In this document: positions 25,416-33,685 of the stretch, one piece after another
Numbering within the stretch: the stretch's first letter is position 1
How the letters are laid out: every line of letters starts with the position of its first letter
From: Neisseria perflava
GTDB lineage: Bacteria > Pseudomonadota > Gammaproteobacteria > Burkholderiales > Neisseriaceae
Direction of reading: 5' to 3'
Assembly (NCBI RefSeq): GCF_024170405.1
Contig: NZ_JALJYC010000008.1
Span: forward strand, 1-64,000
Length of the DNA stretch: 64,000 bases
Made by a program: the position numbers and the translations under genes
Notes under the pieces: generated by a model
Seen by the model: only the letters and a program-made list of their open reading frames with translations
The model's database searches: none
Told to the model about the DNA's origin: nothing

Positions 25416-25940
25416 TTAGCGGTTGGCTGCGGCCAAGCGGTTGTGTTCGTCGATGTCTTCGGCGTCCCAAGGGTAGTTAATCCACCAGTCTTCTACGGTG
25501 ATGCCGCTGAAGTAGGGAATGCCTTCGGGCAGTTTGCCGGTTTTCGGTTTGATTTTTTCGTGCAAAACGGCCACGCCGATGGTGCCGAAATCTTCTTTTT
25601 GCAGTTCGCTCAGACAAAATTCCATGGTAACGCGGCTGTCGTCCACTTCATCGACCACCAATACGTTTTTGCCTCGGATGGCTTCGGGAATGGGATCGAG
25701 CCATTGCACTTTTTTAACTTCTTCGGTGACTTGGCCTTCGTTGTCGCTGTCGTAATAAGCGGTGGTAACGGCGTAAATCGGGATGTCTAAAAAGCAGCGC
25801 AGGATACGGGCAGGGATAAAGCCGCCGCCGCCGATGGCAATCATGGCATCGTATTTGACGCCGGATTGTTGGATTTTTTCCGCCAGCTGCTTAATCACGC
25901 GGTGGATGTCGTCGTAGGTGTACCAGATTTTCTGTTTCAT
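25416..25940 (-). CDS. Purine phosphoribosyltransferase family protein
   Basis: Type I phosphoribosyltransferase, probably for purine-base salvage (hypoxanthine, guanine or xanthine). The 174-residue product, starting at ATG 25940 (MKQKIWYTYDDIHRV), has the PRPP-binding motif VLVVDEVDDSRVTM and an N-terminal loop IAIGGGGFIPARIL. The C-terminal segment VEDWWINYPWDAED resembles archaeal and proteobacterial xanthine-guanine enzymes. The open frame upstream of 25940 lacks conserved sequence. It sits between rpmF and plsX, an unusual place for a salvage gene. Confidence 0.82.
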   Translation of the reverse strand: MKQKIWYTYDDIHRVIKQLAEKIQQSGVKYDAMIAIGGGGFIPARILRCFLDIPIYAVTTAYYDSDNEGQVTEEVKKVQWLDPIPEAIRGKNVLVVDEVDDSRVTMEFCLSELQKEDFGTIGVAVLHEKIKPKTGKLPEGIPYFSGITVEDWWINYPWDAEDIDEHNRLAAANR

Positions 25941-26030
25941 ACTGCGTTCCGTAATTCGGATGAAATAGCCGTGTCGCAACCGGCCGTATTGTTATGCGGG
26001 TGAGGGTCTGAAAATAATAGGGATAATACA

Positions 26031-26071
26031 AAAAAGCCAGTCATTGCGTGAAGGCAATATGCTGGCTTTTT
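26031..26071 (-). terminator. Intrinsic terminator after rpmF
   Basis: An AAAAGCCAG/CTGGCTTTT outer stem with a CATTGC/GCAAT inner stem gives a T-rich end on the minus strand, 16 bases past the rpmF stop. Confidence 0.75.
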
Positions 26072-26086
26072 CGTCAGACGGATAAA

Positions 26087-26266
26087 TTATTCGTCTTTGG
26101 CTTTAACCACTTTACGGCCGCGGTACATACCGTTCGGCGAAATGTGGTGCGGGCGGTGTACTTCGCCGGTGGTGCTGTCAACAGACAGAGACGGCGCAGT
26201 CAGCGCATCGTGTGAACGGTGCATACCGCGTTTAGAAGGGGATTTTTTGTTTTGTTGAACGGCCAT
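26087..26266 (-). CDS. rpmF: 50S ribosomal protein L32
   Basis: Small ribosomal protein of the large subunit, 59 residues: MAVQQNKKSPSKRGMHRSH at the N-terminus and KVVKAKDE at the C-terminus. The ATG at 26266 has a good AGGAG ribosome binding site. The order yceD-rpmF is conserved in many bacteria and links translation with fatty acid synthesis genes. The cysteines of zinc-binding L32 variants are absent. Confidence 0.96.
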   Translation of the reverse strand: MAVQQNKKSPSKRGMHRSHDALTAPSLSVDSTTGEVHRPHHISPNGMYRGRKVVKAKDE

Positions 26267-26309
26267 TTCAAGCTCCTAGATAAATAAAACTGTGTCCTAA
26301 TTCCACTGC

Positions 26310-26813
26310 TTAGGAGCTTTTTAAGCCCGCTAAAACAGCAAAGGGGTTGGGTTTGTCCTGATTGACCTGCTTCAAATCGGCATTGCCGCAGTCTTCGTGG
26401 CGCGGTGAAAACGGCAAAGCCATCAGGATTTGGTCTTCAACCAAGGTGCGCACATCCAGCTCTTTTTCCAACAGCATGCCTTCCAATTCTTCATCGGCAA
26501 GCATGGCCTCGTCAAGGGCGGCTTCGTCGGCAAACAGCACGATACGGCTTTGTTCGTCCAAATCAAACGGTACGGGGTGGATACAGCGCTGGCACAGCAG
26601 CGGCATATCATCGGCCTTGACCGTCAAATCTAAAAACAAACGCTGCCAGCGGTCGCGCCCGCCTTGCAGGGTAAACGCGATTTCGCTGTGTTTGTCGGCA
26701 AAATATTCGTGCGACCAAACGCGCTCGTCCAATTCCTCCAAGCGGAAACTGCCTTGCAGATTCTGCTTTTCGGCGGCGAATACTTCGGGGTCAATCAAAT
26801 TAGGGTCTGACAT
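26310..26813 (-). CDS. yceD: YceD/DUF177 family protein
   Basis: Conserved protein associated with rpmF; relatives have been linked to 23S rRNA accumulation, but the mechanism is not settled. The 167 residues from ATG 26813 (MSDPNLIDPEVFAAEK) include the family core LLCQRCIHPVPFDL and the C-terminal CGNADLKQVNQDKPNPFAVL. The frame remains open to 27023, but that extension runs across the divergent maf gene and is not conserved. A good promoter lies immediately upstream. Confidence 0.88.
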   Translation of the reverse strand: MSDPNLIDPEVFAAEKQNLQGSFRLEELDERVWSHEYFADKHSEIAFTLQGGRDRWQRLFLDLTVKADDMPLLCQRCIHPVPFDLDEQSRIVLFADEAALDEAMLADEELEGMLLEKELDVRTLVEDQILMALPFSPRHEDCGNADLKQVNQDKPNPFAVLAGLKSS

Positions 26814-26822
26814 AAACGGGGT

Positions 26823-26851
26823 ATGATATAATTTCGGCAGTCTAACGTCAA
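26823..26851 (-). promoter_or_regulatory. Promoter of the yceD-rpmF operon
   Basis: Minus-strand hexamers TTGACG (26846-26851) and TATCAT (26823-26828) with a 17-base spacer lie in the 53-base gap divergent to maf. Confidence 0.7.
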
Positions 26852-26866
26852 TATTTTTAAGCAAAA

Positions 26867-27457
26867 ATGAGTGAAAAACTGCCTTTGGTATTAGGATCGA
26901 GCTCGGTCTTCCGCCACGCCCAGCTTGAGCGTTTGGGCGTGGCCTTTCAGACGGCCTCGCCGGATTTCGACGAAACCCCCGTTGCGGGCGAAAGTGCCGA
27001 GCAGACGGCTTTACGCCTGGCAAGCGGTAAGGCGCAGTCGCTGGCGGCGCAGTTTCCGCGCGCGCTCATTATCGGCGCGGATCAAGTGGCTTGGTGCAAC
27101 AATCAGCAGTTGGGCAAACCGATGAGCGTGGCGAAGGCGCAACAAATGCTGGCCGAATTGTCGGGACAGCGCATTGAATTTTGCAGCGCAATCGTGCTTT
27201 TGAACACCGTTAGCGGACATTTGCAGCAGCATGTCGATAAAACCGTCGTTACCATGCGCACTTTGTCTGCCGAACAAATCCGCCGCTACCTTGAACGCGA
27301 GCCGGACGCGGTGTATTGCGCGGGTGCGGCCAAGAGCGAAGGCTTGGGCGCGGCGCTGTTGGAAAAAATCGACAGCAGCGATCCGAATGCCCTTATCGGC
27401 CTGCCTGTGTTCCGCCTGATTGATTTTTTAAAGAATGAAGGTGTGGCAGTGTTGTAG
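26867..27457 (+). CDS. Maf family nucleotide pyrophosphatase (YceF-like)
   Basis: House-cleaning nucleoside triphosphate pyrophosphatase of the Maf family; the YceF subgroup prefers 7-methyl-GTP. The 196-residue product starts SEKLPLVLGSSSVFRHAQLE and has SPDFDETP, LIIGADQVAW and the C-terminal GLPVFRLIDFL, typical of the family. The divergent arrangement with yceD-rpmF is common and supports the YceF-type assignment. A palindromic intergenic repeat directly follows the stop. Confidence 0.9.
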   Translation: MSEKLPLVLGSSSVFRHAQLERLGVAFQTASPDFDETPVAGESAEQTALRLASGKAQSLAAQFPRALIIGADQVAWCNNQQLGKPMSVAKAQQMLAELSGQRIEFCSAIVLLNTVSGHLQQHVDKTVVTMRTLSAEQIRRYLEREPDAVYCAGAAKSEGLGAALLEKIDSSDPNALIGLPVFRLIDFLKNEGVAVL

Positions 27458-27522
27458 GGTGGGTCTTGACCCGCCAATGAACCGAATATCTGTGCAAATG
27501 GTGGGTTAAAACCTACCCTACA
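27453..27522. repeat. Intergenic palindromic repeat, copy R1
   Basis: GTAGGGTGGG facing CCTACCCTAC, with internal GGGTC/GACCC-like steps, fills the gap between maf and the next gene. It is a member of a five-copy family in this window (also near 33.5, 56.4, 60.0 and 62.7 kb). Confidence 0.6.
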
Positions 27523-27537
27523 TTAACGAAAGCAAAT

Positions 27538-28248
27538 ATGACCCCGATTTTATATTTAATCCCTACCCCTTTGGGTGCGCCCGATACCCCCTGCCTGCTG
27601 CCGCACGAGCAGGCGCAGATTGTCGGTTTGACCGATTTTGTGGTGGAGGCGGAAAAAACCGCCCGCGCCCATTTGAAACATTTGGGTGTGACCACGCCGA
27701 TACGCGAATTAAACCTGCAAACGCTGAACGAGCATACCGATTTGAAAACCCTGCCCGCCTTGCTCAAACCTTTGCAGGAAGGGCGCAGCATGGGTATTGT
27801 CAGCGAAGCGGGCTGTCCGGCGGTGGCCGATCCCGGCGCCAATCTGGTGGCGCTGGCGCATGCGCACGGTTTTGAAGTGCGCCCGCTGGTCGGCCCTTCC
27901 AGCCTGCTGCTGGCGCTGATGGCTTCGGGTGCTAACGGCCAAAGTTTTGCCTTTAAAGGCTATCTGCCGTCTGAAAAAGGCGAGCGTATCCAAGCCTTGA
28001 AAGCCTTGGAGCAGCGTTCGCGCCAACACAACGAAACGCAATTATTCATTGAAACGCCGTACCGCAATGACGCAATGTTGGCCGATGCGTTGGCGCAACT
28101 GTACCCCGCCACCCGCTTGTGCGTCGCTTGTGATTTAACCTTGCCGAGCCAAATGATTGTCAGCCAAACTGTGGCCGATTGGCGTAAGATGGAGATCTTG
28201 CCGGATTTGAAAAAACGTCCGACGATTTTTGTGTTGTACGCGGCATAA
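27538..28248 (+). CDS. RsmI-like SAM-dependent methyltransferase (tetrapyrrole methylase fold)
   Basis: Member of the tetrapyrrole methylase superfamily related to RsmI, which 2'-O-methylates C1402 of 16S rRNA. The 236 residues include LYLIPTPLG at the start (RsmI has LYVVPTPIG), SEAGCPAVADPG and VGPSSLLLALMASG, which form the cofactor pocket. It is about 50 residues shorter than typical RsmI and lacks its C-terminal extension; many Neisseria and other proteobacteria have such a short paralogue alongside true RsmI. The substrate is therefore uncertain. Confidence 0.8.
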   Translation: MTPILYLIPTPLGAPDTPCLLPHEQAQIVGLTDFVVEAEKTARAHLKHLGVTTPIRELNLQTLNEHTDLKTLPALLKPLQEGRSMGIVSEAGCPAVADPGANLVALAHAHGFEVRPLVGPSSLLLALMASGANGQSFAFKGYLPSEKGERIQALKALEQRSRQHNETQLFIETPYRNDAMLADALAQLYPATRLCVACDLTLPSQMIVSQTVADWRKMEILPDLKKRPTIFVLYAA

Positions 28249-28288
28249 CCTCTGCCGGTTTCACGGTGTAAAAACGAAAGGAATTGCA

Positions 28289-29056
28289 ATGGCTACAGTG
28301 GCTGCTGTCCGTCATGTGGCATTTGAGGATTTGGGCATTTTGGAAACGCTGTTTGCCAAGCGTGGCGATACGGTGGTGTATTTTGACGCGCCGGTTGCTA
28401 ATTTTACTGATAGCGCTTTGCAGGAGGCGGATTTACTGGTGGTGTTGGGGGCGCCGATAGGGGCGTTTGATGATGCGCTGTATCCGTTTTTAAGCGCTGA
28501 AGCCGAATGTATCCGCCGCCGTGTGGCTTCGGATAAGGCCGTGTTGGGTATTTGCCTGGGCGCACAGCTTATCGCGCGGGTATTGGGGGCGCAGGTGAAT
28601 CCAATGGGCGTGAAGGAAATTGGTTTTAAACCGCTGGAGCTGACCAACGAGGGTAAACAGTCGCCGCTGCGCCATTTGGCGGGTGTGCCGGTATTGCATT
28701 GGCACGGTGACTGTTTTGGTTTGCCGCAGGGGGCGACTTCATTGGCTTATACCAATGTCAGCCATGAGCGGGGATTTTCTCTTGGTGGCAAATTATTGAG
28801 TTTGGAGCTTTCTATGGAATCGGAGATTTACTGCGAACAGGCTTTTTCGGTCGGCAACAAGGTCTTGGGCTTGCAATTTCATTTGGAAGCAGATACCGAC
28901 AAAATCGAATATTGGCTAGTCGGTCATGCCTGCGAGTTGGTACAGGCTGAGGTAGACTTACAGCAAATCCGTAATAACGCCAAGCGTGAAGGTCAACGTT
29001 TGCAGGCTGCGGCATGGCAGACCATGACCGAATGGCTGGACGCTGCGTTGACATAA
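28289..29056 (+). CDS. Class I glutamine amidotransferase
   Basis: Stand-alone glutamine amidotransferase-like protein, 255 residues from ATG 28289, which has a GAAAGGAA ribosome binding site. The catalytic cysteine lies in LGICLGAQLIARVLGA, with the partner His-Glu in LGLQFHLEAD. The family (GMP synthase-like, YfeJ type) often acts on unknown acceptors. The open frame starting at 28229 overlaps the previous gene and is not preferred. Confidence 0.85.
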   Translation: MATVAAVRHVAFEDLGILETLFAKRGDTVVYFDAPVANFTDSALQEADLLVVLGAPIGAFDDALYPFLSAEAECIRRRVASDKAVLGICLGAQLIARVLGAQVNPMGVKEIGFKPLELTNEGKQSPLRHLAGVPVLHWHGDCFGLPQGATSLAYTNVSHERGFSLGGKLLSLELSMESEIYCEQAFSVGNKVLGLQFHLEADTDKIEYWLVGHACELVQAEVDLQQIRNNAKREGQRLQAAAWQTMTEWLDAALT

Positions 29057-29078
29057 AACGGGCATAACAAAAATTCAA

Positions 29079-29116
29079 AAAGGCCGTCTGAAAAATCGAA
29101 TTTTCAGACGGCCTTT
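29079..29116. terminator. Bidirectional DUS-pair terminator
   Basis: Perfect 16-bp arms at 29079-29094 and 29101-29116 lie between convergent genes (amidotransferase and yidC). Confidence 0.8.
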
Positions 29117-29131
29117 ATTATTTAAAGCGGC

Positions 29132-30775
29132 TTAAGAAACCACTTCGCCTTGCGTGCGCTGTTTCTCAATGCTCTTATTGATAAACCACTGTTGGGCGAT
29201 GGTCAGCAGGTTGTTGACCACCCAGTACAGCACCAAACCGGCAGGGAAGAAGAAGAACATAATGGAGAAAATCAAAGGCATGATTTTCATCATTTTTGCC
29301 TGCATCGGATCGGTCGGCGGCGGGTTTAAATAAGTTTGGATAAACATCGTCGCAGCCATAATCAGCGGCAGGATAAAGTAGGGGTCGGGGCGGCTCAAAT
29401 CGTGAATCCAGCCTAACCACGGCGCCTGGCGCAGTTCTACCGAAGCGAAAATCGCCCAGTACAGACCGATGAATACCGGAATCTGCAACAACATCGGCAG
29501 ACAGCCGCCGAGCGGGTTGATTTTCTCGTCTTTGTACATCTGCATCATGGCCTGTTGTTGCGCCATGCGGTCATCGCCGTATTTGTCTTTAATGGCTTGC
29601 AGCTTCGGCGCGACGGCGCGCATTTTCGCCATGGAGCGGTAAGAAGCGTTGGTCAGCGGGAACAAAATCGCTTTCACGATAATGGTCAGGCCGATAATCG
29701 CCCAGCCCCAGTTGCCGATTAAATCGTGCAGCTTGTTCAAGAGCCAAAACAGCGGAGAGGCAAACCAATGCACTTTGCCGTAGTCTTTGGCCAGTTGCAG
29801 CTTGTCGGCCACTTTCACCAAGGTGCTGGTGGTTTGCGGGCCGGCGTAGAGGTTGACGGCGATGTCGGTTTTGCCGTTGCTCGGAATGGCAGCTAAAGGC
29901 ACGCTCACGCCGGCGCTGTATAAATTGTCGCCACGGCGTTTGACGCTGATTTGGCAATCACCGGCGGCGCAAACGCTTTTACCGTCTTTAGGTTGCAAAA
30001 TCCAAGTGGACATAAAGTGGTGCTGGATCATGCCCAGCCAGCCGGTCGGGGTTTTGCGCACGTATTCGGCTTCGTCTTTGCCGGATTTGGCGTCATCATC
30101 CAAGTCAGAGAAGGAGACTTTCTGGAATTTTCCTTCCGGTGTGTACACCACCGGGCCGACATAGGATTTAGTGAAATAACCTTGGCCTTCGGGTTCGCTG
30201 TGGTCACGCACGATTTGGTAACCAGCGGTCAAATTAACCGGATGGCCGCTGGCGTTGGTTACGTCAAAACGGACGTTGATTTCGTAGCTGCCTTTGTCGA
30301 ACGTATAAACTTTGTCGATTTTCAGGCCGTTGGTTTCCGGTGCACTCAGGCGCACTTCCACTTTATCGCCGTTTAGCGTGTAGTTTTGCTGCGGCGCGGT
30401 AAAGCTGACGCCCTTCAAGACATTATTGCCTTGCGCGTCAAGCAATTCGGATTGGGCGACGTAGGTGTAGGTTTTGCTGTCGTTAAACAAGACAAACGGT
30501 TTGCTTTCGTCGCCTGTGGCTTCGTATTTCAACAAAGTCAGTTGGCGCAAATCGCCGCTGTTTTCATCAATGACGGCTTTAACCGTGTCGGTGGTGACCG
30601 TAATCGGTTTGGCCAGGGTCAGCGCGGCTTCGGTGTTGGTGGTCGCGGCTTTTTGCTGCTGTTGCGCGGCCTGTTGTTGCGCCTGTGTCGGTTTTGGGGA
30701 GGGGAATAATTTTTCCCAGCCCATCAAAATCACAAGGGCAATGGCGAAAAACGCCAAAAGTCTTTTAAAATCCAT
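29132..30775 (-). CDS. yidC: Membrane protein insertase YidC
   Basis: Inserts proteins into the inner membrane, alone or with the Sec translocon. The 547-residue product has an N-terminal helix (about 4-20), a large periplasmic domain (about 45-330) and the conserved five-helix core near the C-terminus, with NKLHDLIGNWGWAII, KMRAVAPKLQAIKDKYGDD and NPLGGCLPMLLQIPVFIGLY. It belongs to the conserved rpmH-rnpA-yidD-yidC cluster. A Gln/Ala-rich linker follows the first helix. Confidence 0.96.
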   Translation of the reverse strand: MDFKRLLAFFAIALVILMGWEKLFPSPKPTQAQQQAAQQQQKAATTNTEAALTLAKPITVTTDTVKAVIDENSGDLRQLTLLKYEATGDESKPFVLFNDSKTYTYVAQSELLDAQGNNVLKGVSFTAPQQNYTLNGDKVEVRLSAPETNGLKIDKVYTFDKGSYEINVRFDVTNASGHPVNLTAGYQIVRDHSEPEGQGYFTKSYVGPVVYTPEGKFQKVSFSDLDDDAKSGKDEAEYVRKTPTGWLGMIQHHFMSTWILQPKDGKSVCAAGDCQISVKRRGDNLYSAGVSVPLAAIPSNGKTDIAVNLYAGPQTTSTLVKVADKLQLAKDYGKVHWFASPLFWLLNKLHDLIGNWGWAIIGLTIIVKAILFPLTNASYRSMAKMRAVAPKLQAIKDKYGDDRMAQQQAMMQMYKDEKINPLGGCLPMLLQIPVFIGLYWAIFASVELRQAPWLGWIHDLSRPDPYFILPLIMAATMFIQTYLNPPPTDPMQAKMMKIMPLIFSIMFFFFPAGLVLYWVVNNLLTIAQQWFINKSIEKQRTQGEVVS

Positions 30776-30896
30776 AACAAATTCCTGGTACGGAGGGATG
30801 GGTGAACAGTGTTTCAGACGGCATTATATAGAAAATGCAGCGAAAATACAGGGAAAATGCGCGGTATGGCTGCGAAAAGGCCGTCTGAAAACGGCC

Positions 30897-31118
30897 TTAA
30901 GGTACAGGGTCATGCCCGTGTCCGCCCCACGGATGGCAACGCGCAATGCGTTTGAGCGCCAGCAGGCCGCCTTTGGCCGCGCCGTACTTGCGCACAGCTT
31001 CCAGCGCATATTGCGAACAGGTCGGCGTGTAGCGGCAGCGCGGCGGAATCAGCGGGCTGATACAATATTGGTAAAATTTTACCAAGCCTATCAGTAGTTT
31101 GGCAGCTAATTTTGACAT
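30897..31118 (-). CDS. yidD: Membrane protein insertion efficiency factor YidD
   Basis: Small membrane-associated protein that helps YidC-dependent insertion. The 73 residues contain the hallmark PPRCRYTPTCSQYALEA and end HPWGGHGHDPVP. It abuts rnpA, sharing a single base. A short DUS-based hairpin (30877-30898) overlaps its stop, ahead of yidC. Confidence 0.94.
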   Translation of the reverse strand: MSKLAAKLLIGLVKFYQYCISPLIPPRCRYTPTCSQYALEAVRKYGAAKGGLLALKRIARCHPWGGHGHDPVP

Positions 31119-31465
31119 CAGCGTTTTTGTTTTTTCAGCATTAATTGCGCCAGCTGTGCACGCGCCTGCGCACCGTCTGTACGGGTAAAGGCGCGGCTGA
31201 CCCGTACCACATAATCATGCGGCGGCAGCTCGGCCTTGTGGCAGCGGAACCAGTCGCGAATCACACGTTTAATGTAATTGCGGCGGTTGGCGCGTTTGGC
31301 GGTTTTTTTGCCCACCACCAAGCCTAAGCGCGGATGGCCGAGGCCGTTGTCGCCCGATTGGGAAACTTGCAGCAAATCGCGGCTTTTGCGGTTTCTATAC
31401 GCAAAAACGGATGAAAATTCATCCGTTTTTAATAAGCGATACTGCTTGCCGAAGCGGTTGTCCAA
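31118..31465 (-). CDS. rnpA: Ribonuclease P protein component
   Basis: Basic protein subunit of RNase P, which matures tRNA 5' ends. From a TTG start at 31465 it has 115 residues: LDNRFGKQYRLLKTDEF, RLGLVVGKKTAKRANRRNYIKR and the C-terminal AQLAQLMLKKQKR. The RNR-like motif NRRNYIKR is characteristic. The frame continues upstream but only through the rpmH coding sequence, so the TTG one base past the rpmH stop is the likely start. This tight rpmH-rnpA coupling is typical. Confidence 0.9.
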   Translation of the reverse strand: MDNRFGKQYRLLKTDEFSSVFAYRNRKSRDLLQVSQSGDNGLGHPRLGLVVGKKTAKRANRRNYIKRVIRDWFRCHKAELPPHDYVVRVSRAFTRTDGAQARAQLAQLMLKKQKR

Positions 31466-31466
31466 C

Positions 31467-31601
31467 TTACACGGCCAAGCGTTTGCGGCCTTTGGCACGG
31501 CGTGCAGCCAATACTGCGCGACCGCCACGGGTTTTGGAGCGAACCAGGAAGCCGTGGGTGCGTTTGCGTTTGGTAACAGAAGGTTGATAAGTGCGTTTCA
31601 T
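31467..31601 (-). CDS. rpmH: 50S ribosomal protein L34
   Basis: Forty-four-residue ribosomal protein: MKRTYQPSVTKRKRTHGFLV at the start and GRKRLAV at the end. The ATG at 31601 is preceded by an AGGAAAAGAC ribosome binding site. It is the first gene of the rpmH-rnpA-yidD-yidC cluster and divergent from dnaA. Confidence 0.97.
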   Translation of the reverse strand: MKRTYQPSVTKRKRTHGFLVRSKTRGGRAVLAARRAKGRKRLAV

Positions 31602-31637
31602 GTCTTTTCCTAAAAAAGCGGTAGAATTAAACCGTGA

Positions 31638-31666
31638 ATTACACCCCAATTTGCCGCTTTTGTCAA
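31638..31666 (-). promoter_or_regulatory. Promoter of rpmH-rnpA-yidD-yidC
   Basis: Minus-strand TTGACA (31661-31666) and TGTAAT (31638-31643) with exactly 17 bases between lie about 37 bases upstream of the rpmH start. It is a near-consensus sigma-70 promoter. Confidence 0.8.
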
Positions 31667-31759
31667 TCAATATAAAAACTTTGCGCCAAAATCGACCGGA
31701 TGGGGTGCGGCAGGTGTTGGATTTTTTACCTTACCGGAAGATGAGGATGCAGCAGACGG

Positions 31760-31811
31760 TGTGGAAAAATCTGCACCGGTGGCTGTAACTGTGGATAAAA
31801 TCGGTTATAAT
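31760..31811 (+). promoter_or_regulatory. DnaA boxes and -10 element upstream of dnaA
   Basis: TGTGGATAA (31790-31798) is the complement of the consensus DnaA box TTATCCACA. TGTGGAAAA at 31760-31768 is a near match. A TATAAT hexamer at 31806-31811 follows at once, with a weak -35 (CTGTAA, 31783-31788). The arrangement suggests DnaA autoregulation and possibly part of the origin region. Confidence 0.6.
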
Positions 31812-31917
31812 CGGCAGCTGTTAAAGATTTATTTTTATTTAGGCCGTCTGAAAACCGCAATCTTCCTTTTTCAGACGGCCTGTCTGCCCTTTGTGTTTGA
31901 TTTTCCGAGCCTTACCC

Positions 31918-33504
31918 ATGACGCTAGCTGAATTTTGGCCGCAGTGCCTCCGCCGACTCCATGATACTTTACCCGCGCAGCAGTTCCAGCAATGGATTGC
32001 GCCGCTGACCGTGGGCGAAGAGGGCGGCGCGTGGGTGGTGTATGGGAAAAACCAGTTTGCCTGCAATATGCTCAAAAGCCAGTTTGCCACCAAAATCGAA
32101 GCCGTGCGCGCGGAATTGGCGCCGCAGCAGGCGGCGTTTGCTTTTAAGCCGGGTGTTGGACAGAGCTACGCGATGGCGCAGGGTGTAGCGGCGGAAGCGG
32201 AGAAAAGCACAGCGACGCCGGTAGCCATTGAGGATGATGAAGCGGCTGTTTCCGCGAATGCAGATAATGGACAGGCTGCCGAACCGCAGCAGGCAGCATT
32301 GCCCGTGGATATGCCGTCTGAAAACGAATACCACGCGCCGAAAAAAAGTGCGCAGGAGATTTTGGCCGAGCGTCTGAAAAACCTGCCGCACGAGCCGCAG
32401 CTGCAAGCCGCAGCGGAAACCAAGTCCGCAAGCAAGGCCAAAAGCGAAGCGCAGCGCGAAGCGGCGGAACAGCGTTACAACCAGACCAATCTGTCGCCCG
32501 ACTATACGTTTGAAACGCTGGTGGAAGGTAAGGGCAACCGCATTGCGGCCGCCGCCGCGCAAGCGATTGCTGACAAACCGGGTCATCAGAGCTACAACCC
32601 GTTTTTCCTCTATGGCAGCACCGGTTTGGGTAAAACCCACTTGGTGCAGGCCATCGGCAATGAATTGTTGAAACACAAGCCCGACGCCAAAGTGCGCTAT
32701 ATGCATTCCGACGACTATGTGCGCAGCCTGATGGTGGCGGCGCGTAATAACGGTTTCGAGGCGTTTAAGCAGCAATACAAGCAATACGATTTGCTGATTA
32801 TCGACGACATTCAGTTTATCAAAGGCAAAGAACGTACGATGGAAGAATTTTTCTATCTGTACGAGCATTTTTATAATGAGAAAAAACAACTGATTATGAC
32901 CTGCGACGTGTTGCCGGTGAAAATCGAAGACATGGACGACCGACTCAAATCGCGTTTTTCATGGGGCTTGACGCTGGAGCTGGAACCACCCGAACTGGAA
33001 ATGCGCGTGGCGATTTTGCAGAAAAAAGCCGAGCTGTCGGGCGTGAACCTGACCGAAGAAGCGGCGTTTTTCATTGCCAACCTTATCCGTTCGAATGTGC
33101 GCGAACTAGAAGGCGCGTTCAACCGCGTCAGCGCCAGCAGCCGCTTTATGAACAAGCCGATTGACATCGACTTGGCGCGCGAGGCCTTGCAGGATATCAT
33201 CGCGGTAAAACACAAAGTCATCACCGCCGAGATGATTATCGACGAAACCGCCAAATACTACCGCATTAAGAGCAGCGAAATCTGGGGTAAAAAGCGTACC
33301 CGCAACATCGCCCGCCCGCGCCAAACCGCCATGAGCCTGACCAAAGAGCTAACCAACCTCAGCCTGCCTGCCATCGGCGCGGCATTTGGCAACCGCGACC
33401 ATACCACGGTCATGCACGCCATCAAAACCATCGCCGCGCTGCGCGAGGAAGACCCGCAGCTGAATCAGGATTATGAAAAACTGCTGATGATGTTACAAAA
33501 TTGA
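31918..33504 (+). CDS. dnaA: Chromosomal replication initiator protein DnaA
   Basis: Initiates chromosome replication by binding DnaA boxes and opening the origin. From ATG 31918 (MTLAEFWPQCLRRLHDTLPA) it has 528 residues: domain I (about 1-75), a long Ala/Glu-rich linker (about 80-190), the AAA+ ATPase with Walker A GSTGLGKT at 233-240 and Walker B LLIIDDIQF, and the C-terminal DNA-binding domain with NRDHTTVMHA. The frame also opens at 31891, but the later ATG gives the conserved start. A DUS lies inside the linker coding region near 32310. Confidence 0.97.
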   Translation: MTLAEFWPQCLRRLHDTLPAQQFQQWIAPLTVGEEGGAWVVYGKNQFACNMLKSQFATKIEAVRAELAPQQAAFAFKPGVGQSYAMAQGVAAEAEKSTATPVAIEDDEAAVSANADNGQAAEPQQAALPVDMPSENEYHAPKKSAQEILAERLKNLPHEPQLQAAAETKSASKAKSEAQREAAEQRYNQTNLSPDYTFETLVEGKGNRIAAAAAQAIADKPGHQSYNPFFLYGSTGLGKTHLVQAIGNELLKHKPDAKVRYMHSDDYVRSLMVAARNNGFEAFKQQYKQYDLLIIDDIQFIKGKERTMEEFFYLYEHFYNEKKQLIMTCDVLPVKIEDMDDRLKSRFSWGLTLELEPPELEMRVAILQKKAELSGVNLTEEAAFFIANLIRSNVRELEGAFNRVSASSRFMNKPIDIDLAREALQDIIAVKHKVITAEMIIDETAKYYRIKSSEIWGKKRTRNIARPRQTAMSLTKELTNLSLPAIGAAFGNRDHTTVMHAIKTIAALREEDPQLNQDYEKLLMMLQN

Positions 33505-33510
33505 TGGCGG

Positions 33511-33588
33511 GGTAGGTTGGGATGAAATCCCAACATTTATCTCTATAACTGTTACCGAATTTTTTGTTGGGTTTGCAACCCAACTTAC
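33511..33588. repeat. Intergenic palindromic repeat, copy R2
   Basis: GGTAGGTTGGGATGAAATCC faces TGGGTTTGCAACCCAACTTAC in the dnaA-dnaN gap. It shares the GTAGGTTGGG / CCCAAC layout with copies R3 and R4. Confidence 0.6.
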
Positions 33589-33600
33589 AAAATGACCGAT

Positions 33601-33644
33601 TTTCAGACGGCCTTTTCAATCATGACAACACAGGCCGTCTGAAA
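33601..33644. terminator. Paired DUS in the dnaA-dnaN gap
   Basis: Arms 33601-33613 and 33632-33644 enclose an 18-base loop. It is a possible weak terminator between dnaA and dnaN. Confidence 0.45.
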
Positions 33645-33685
33645 ATAAAAGAATTCCCGATTAACCCAATCCCAAGGAATACACC

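Noticed and set aside
31969..32889. 306-codon open frame antisense to dnaA
   Set aside because: Shadow frame of a confident gene; Phe/Arg/Leu-rich with no domain.
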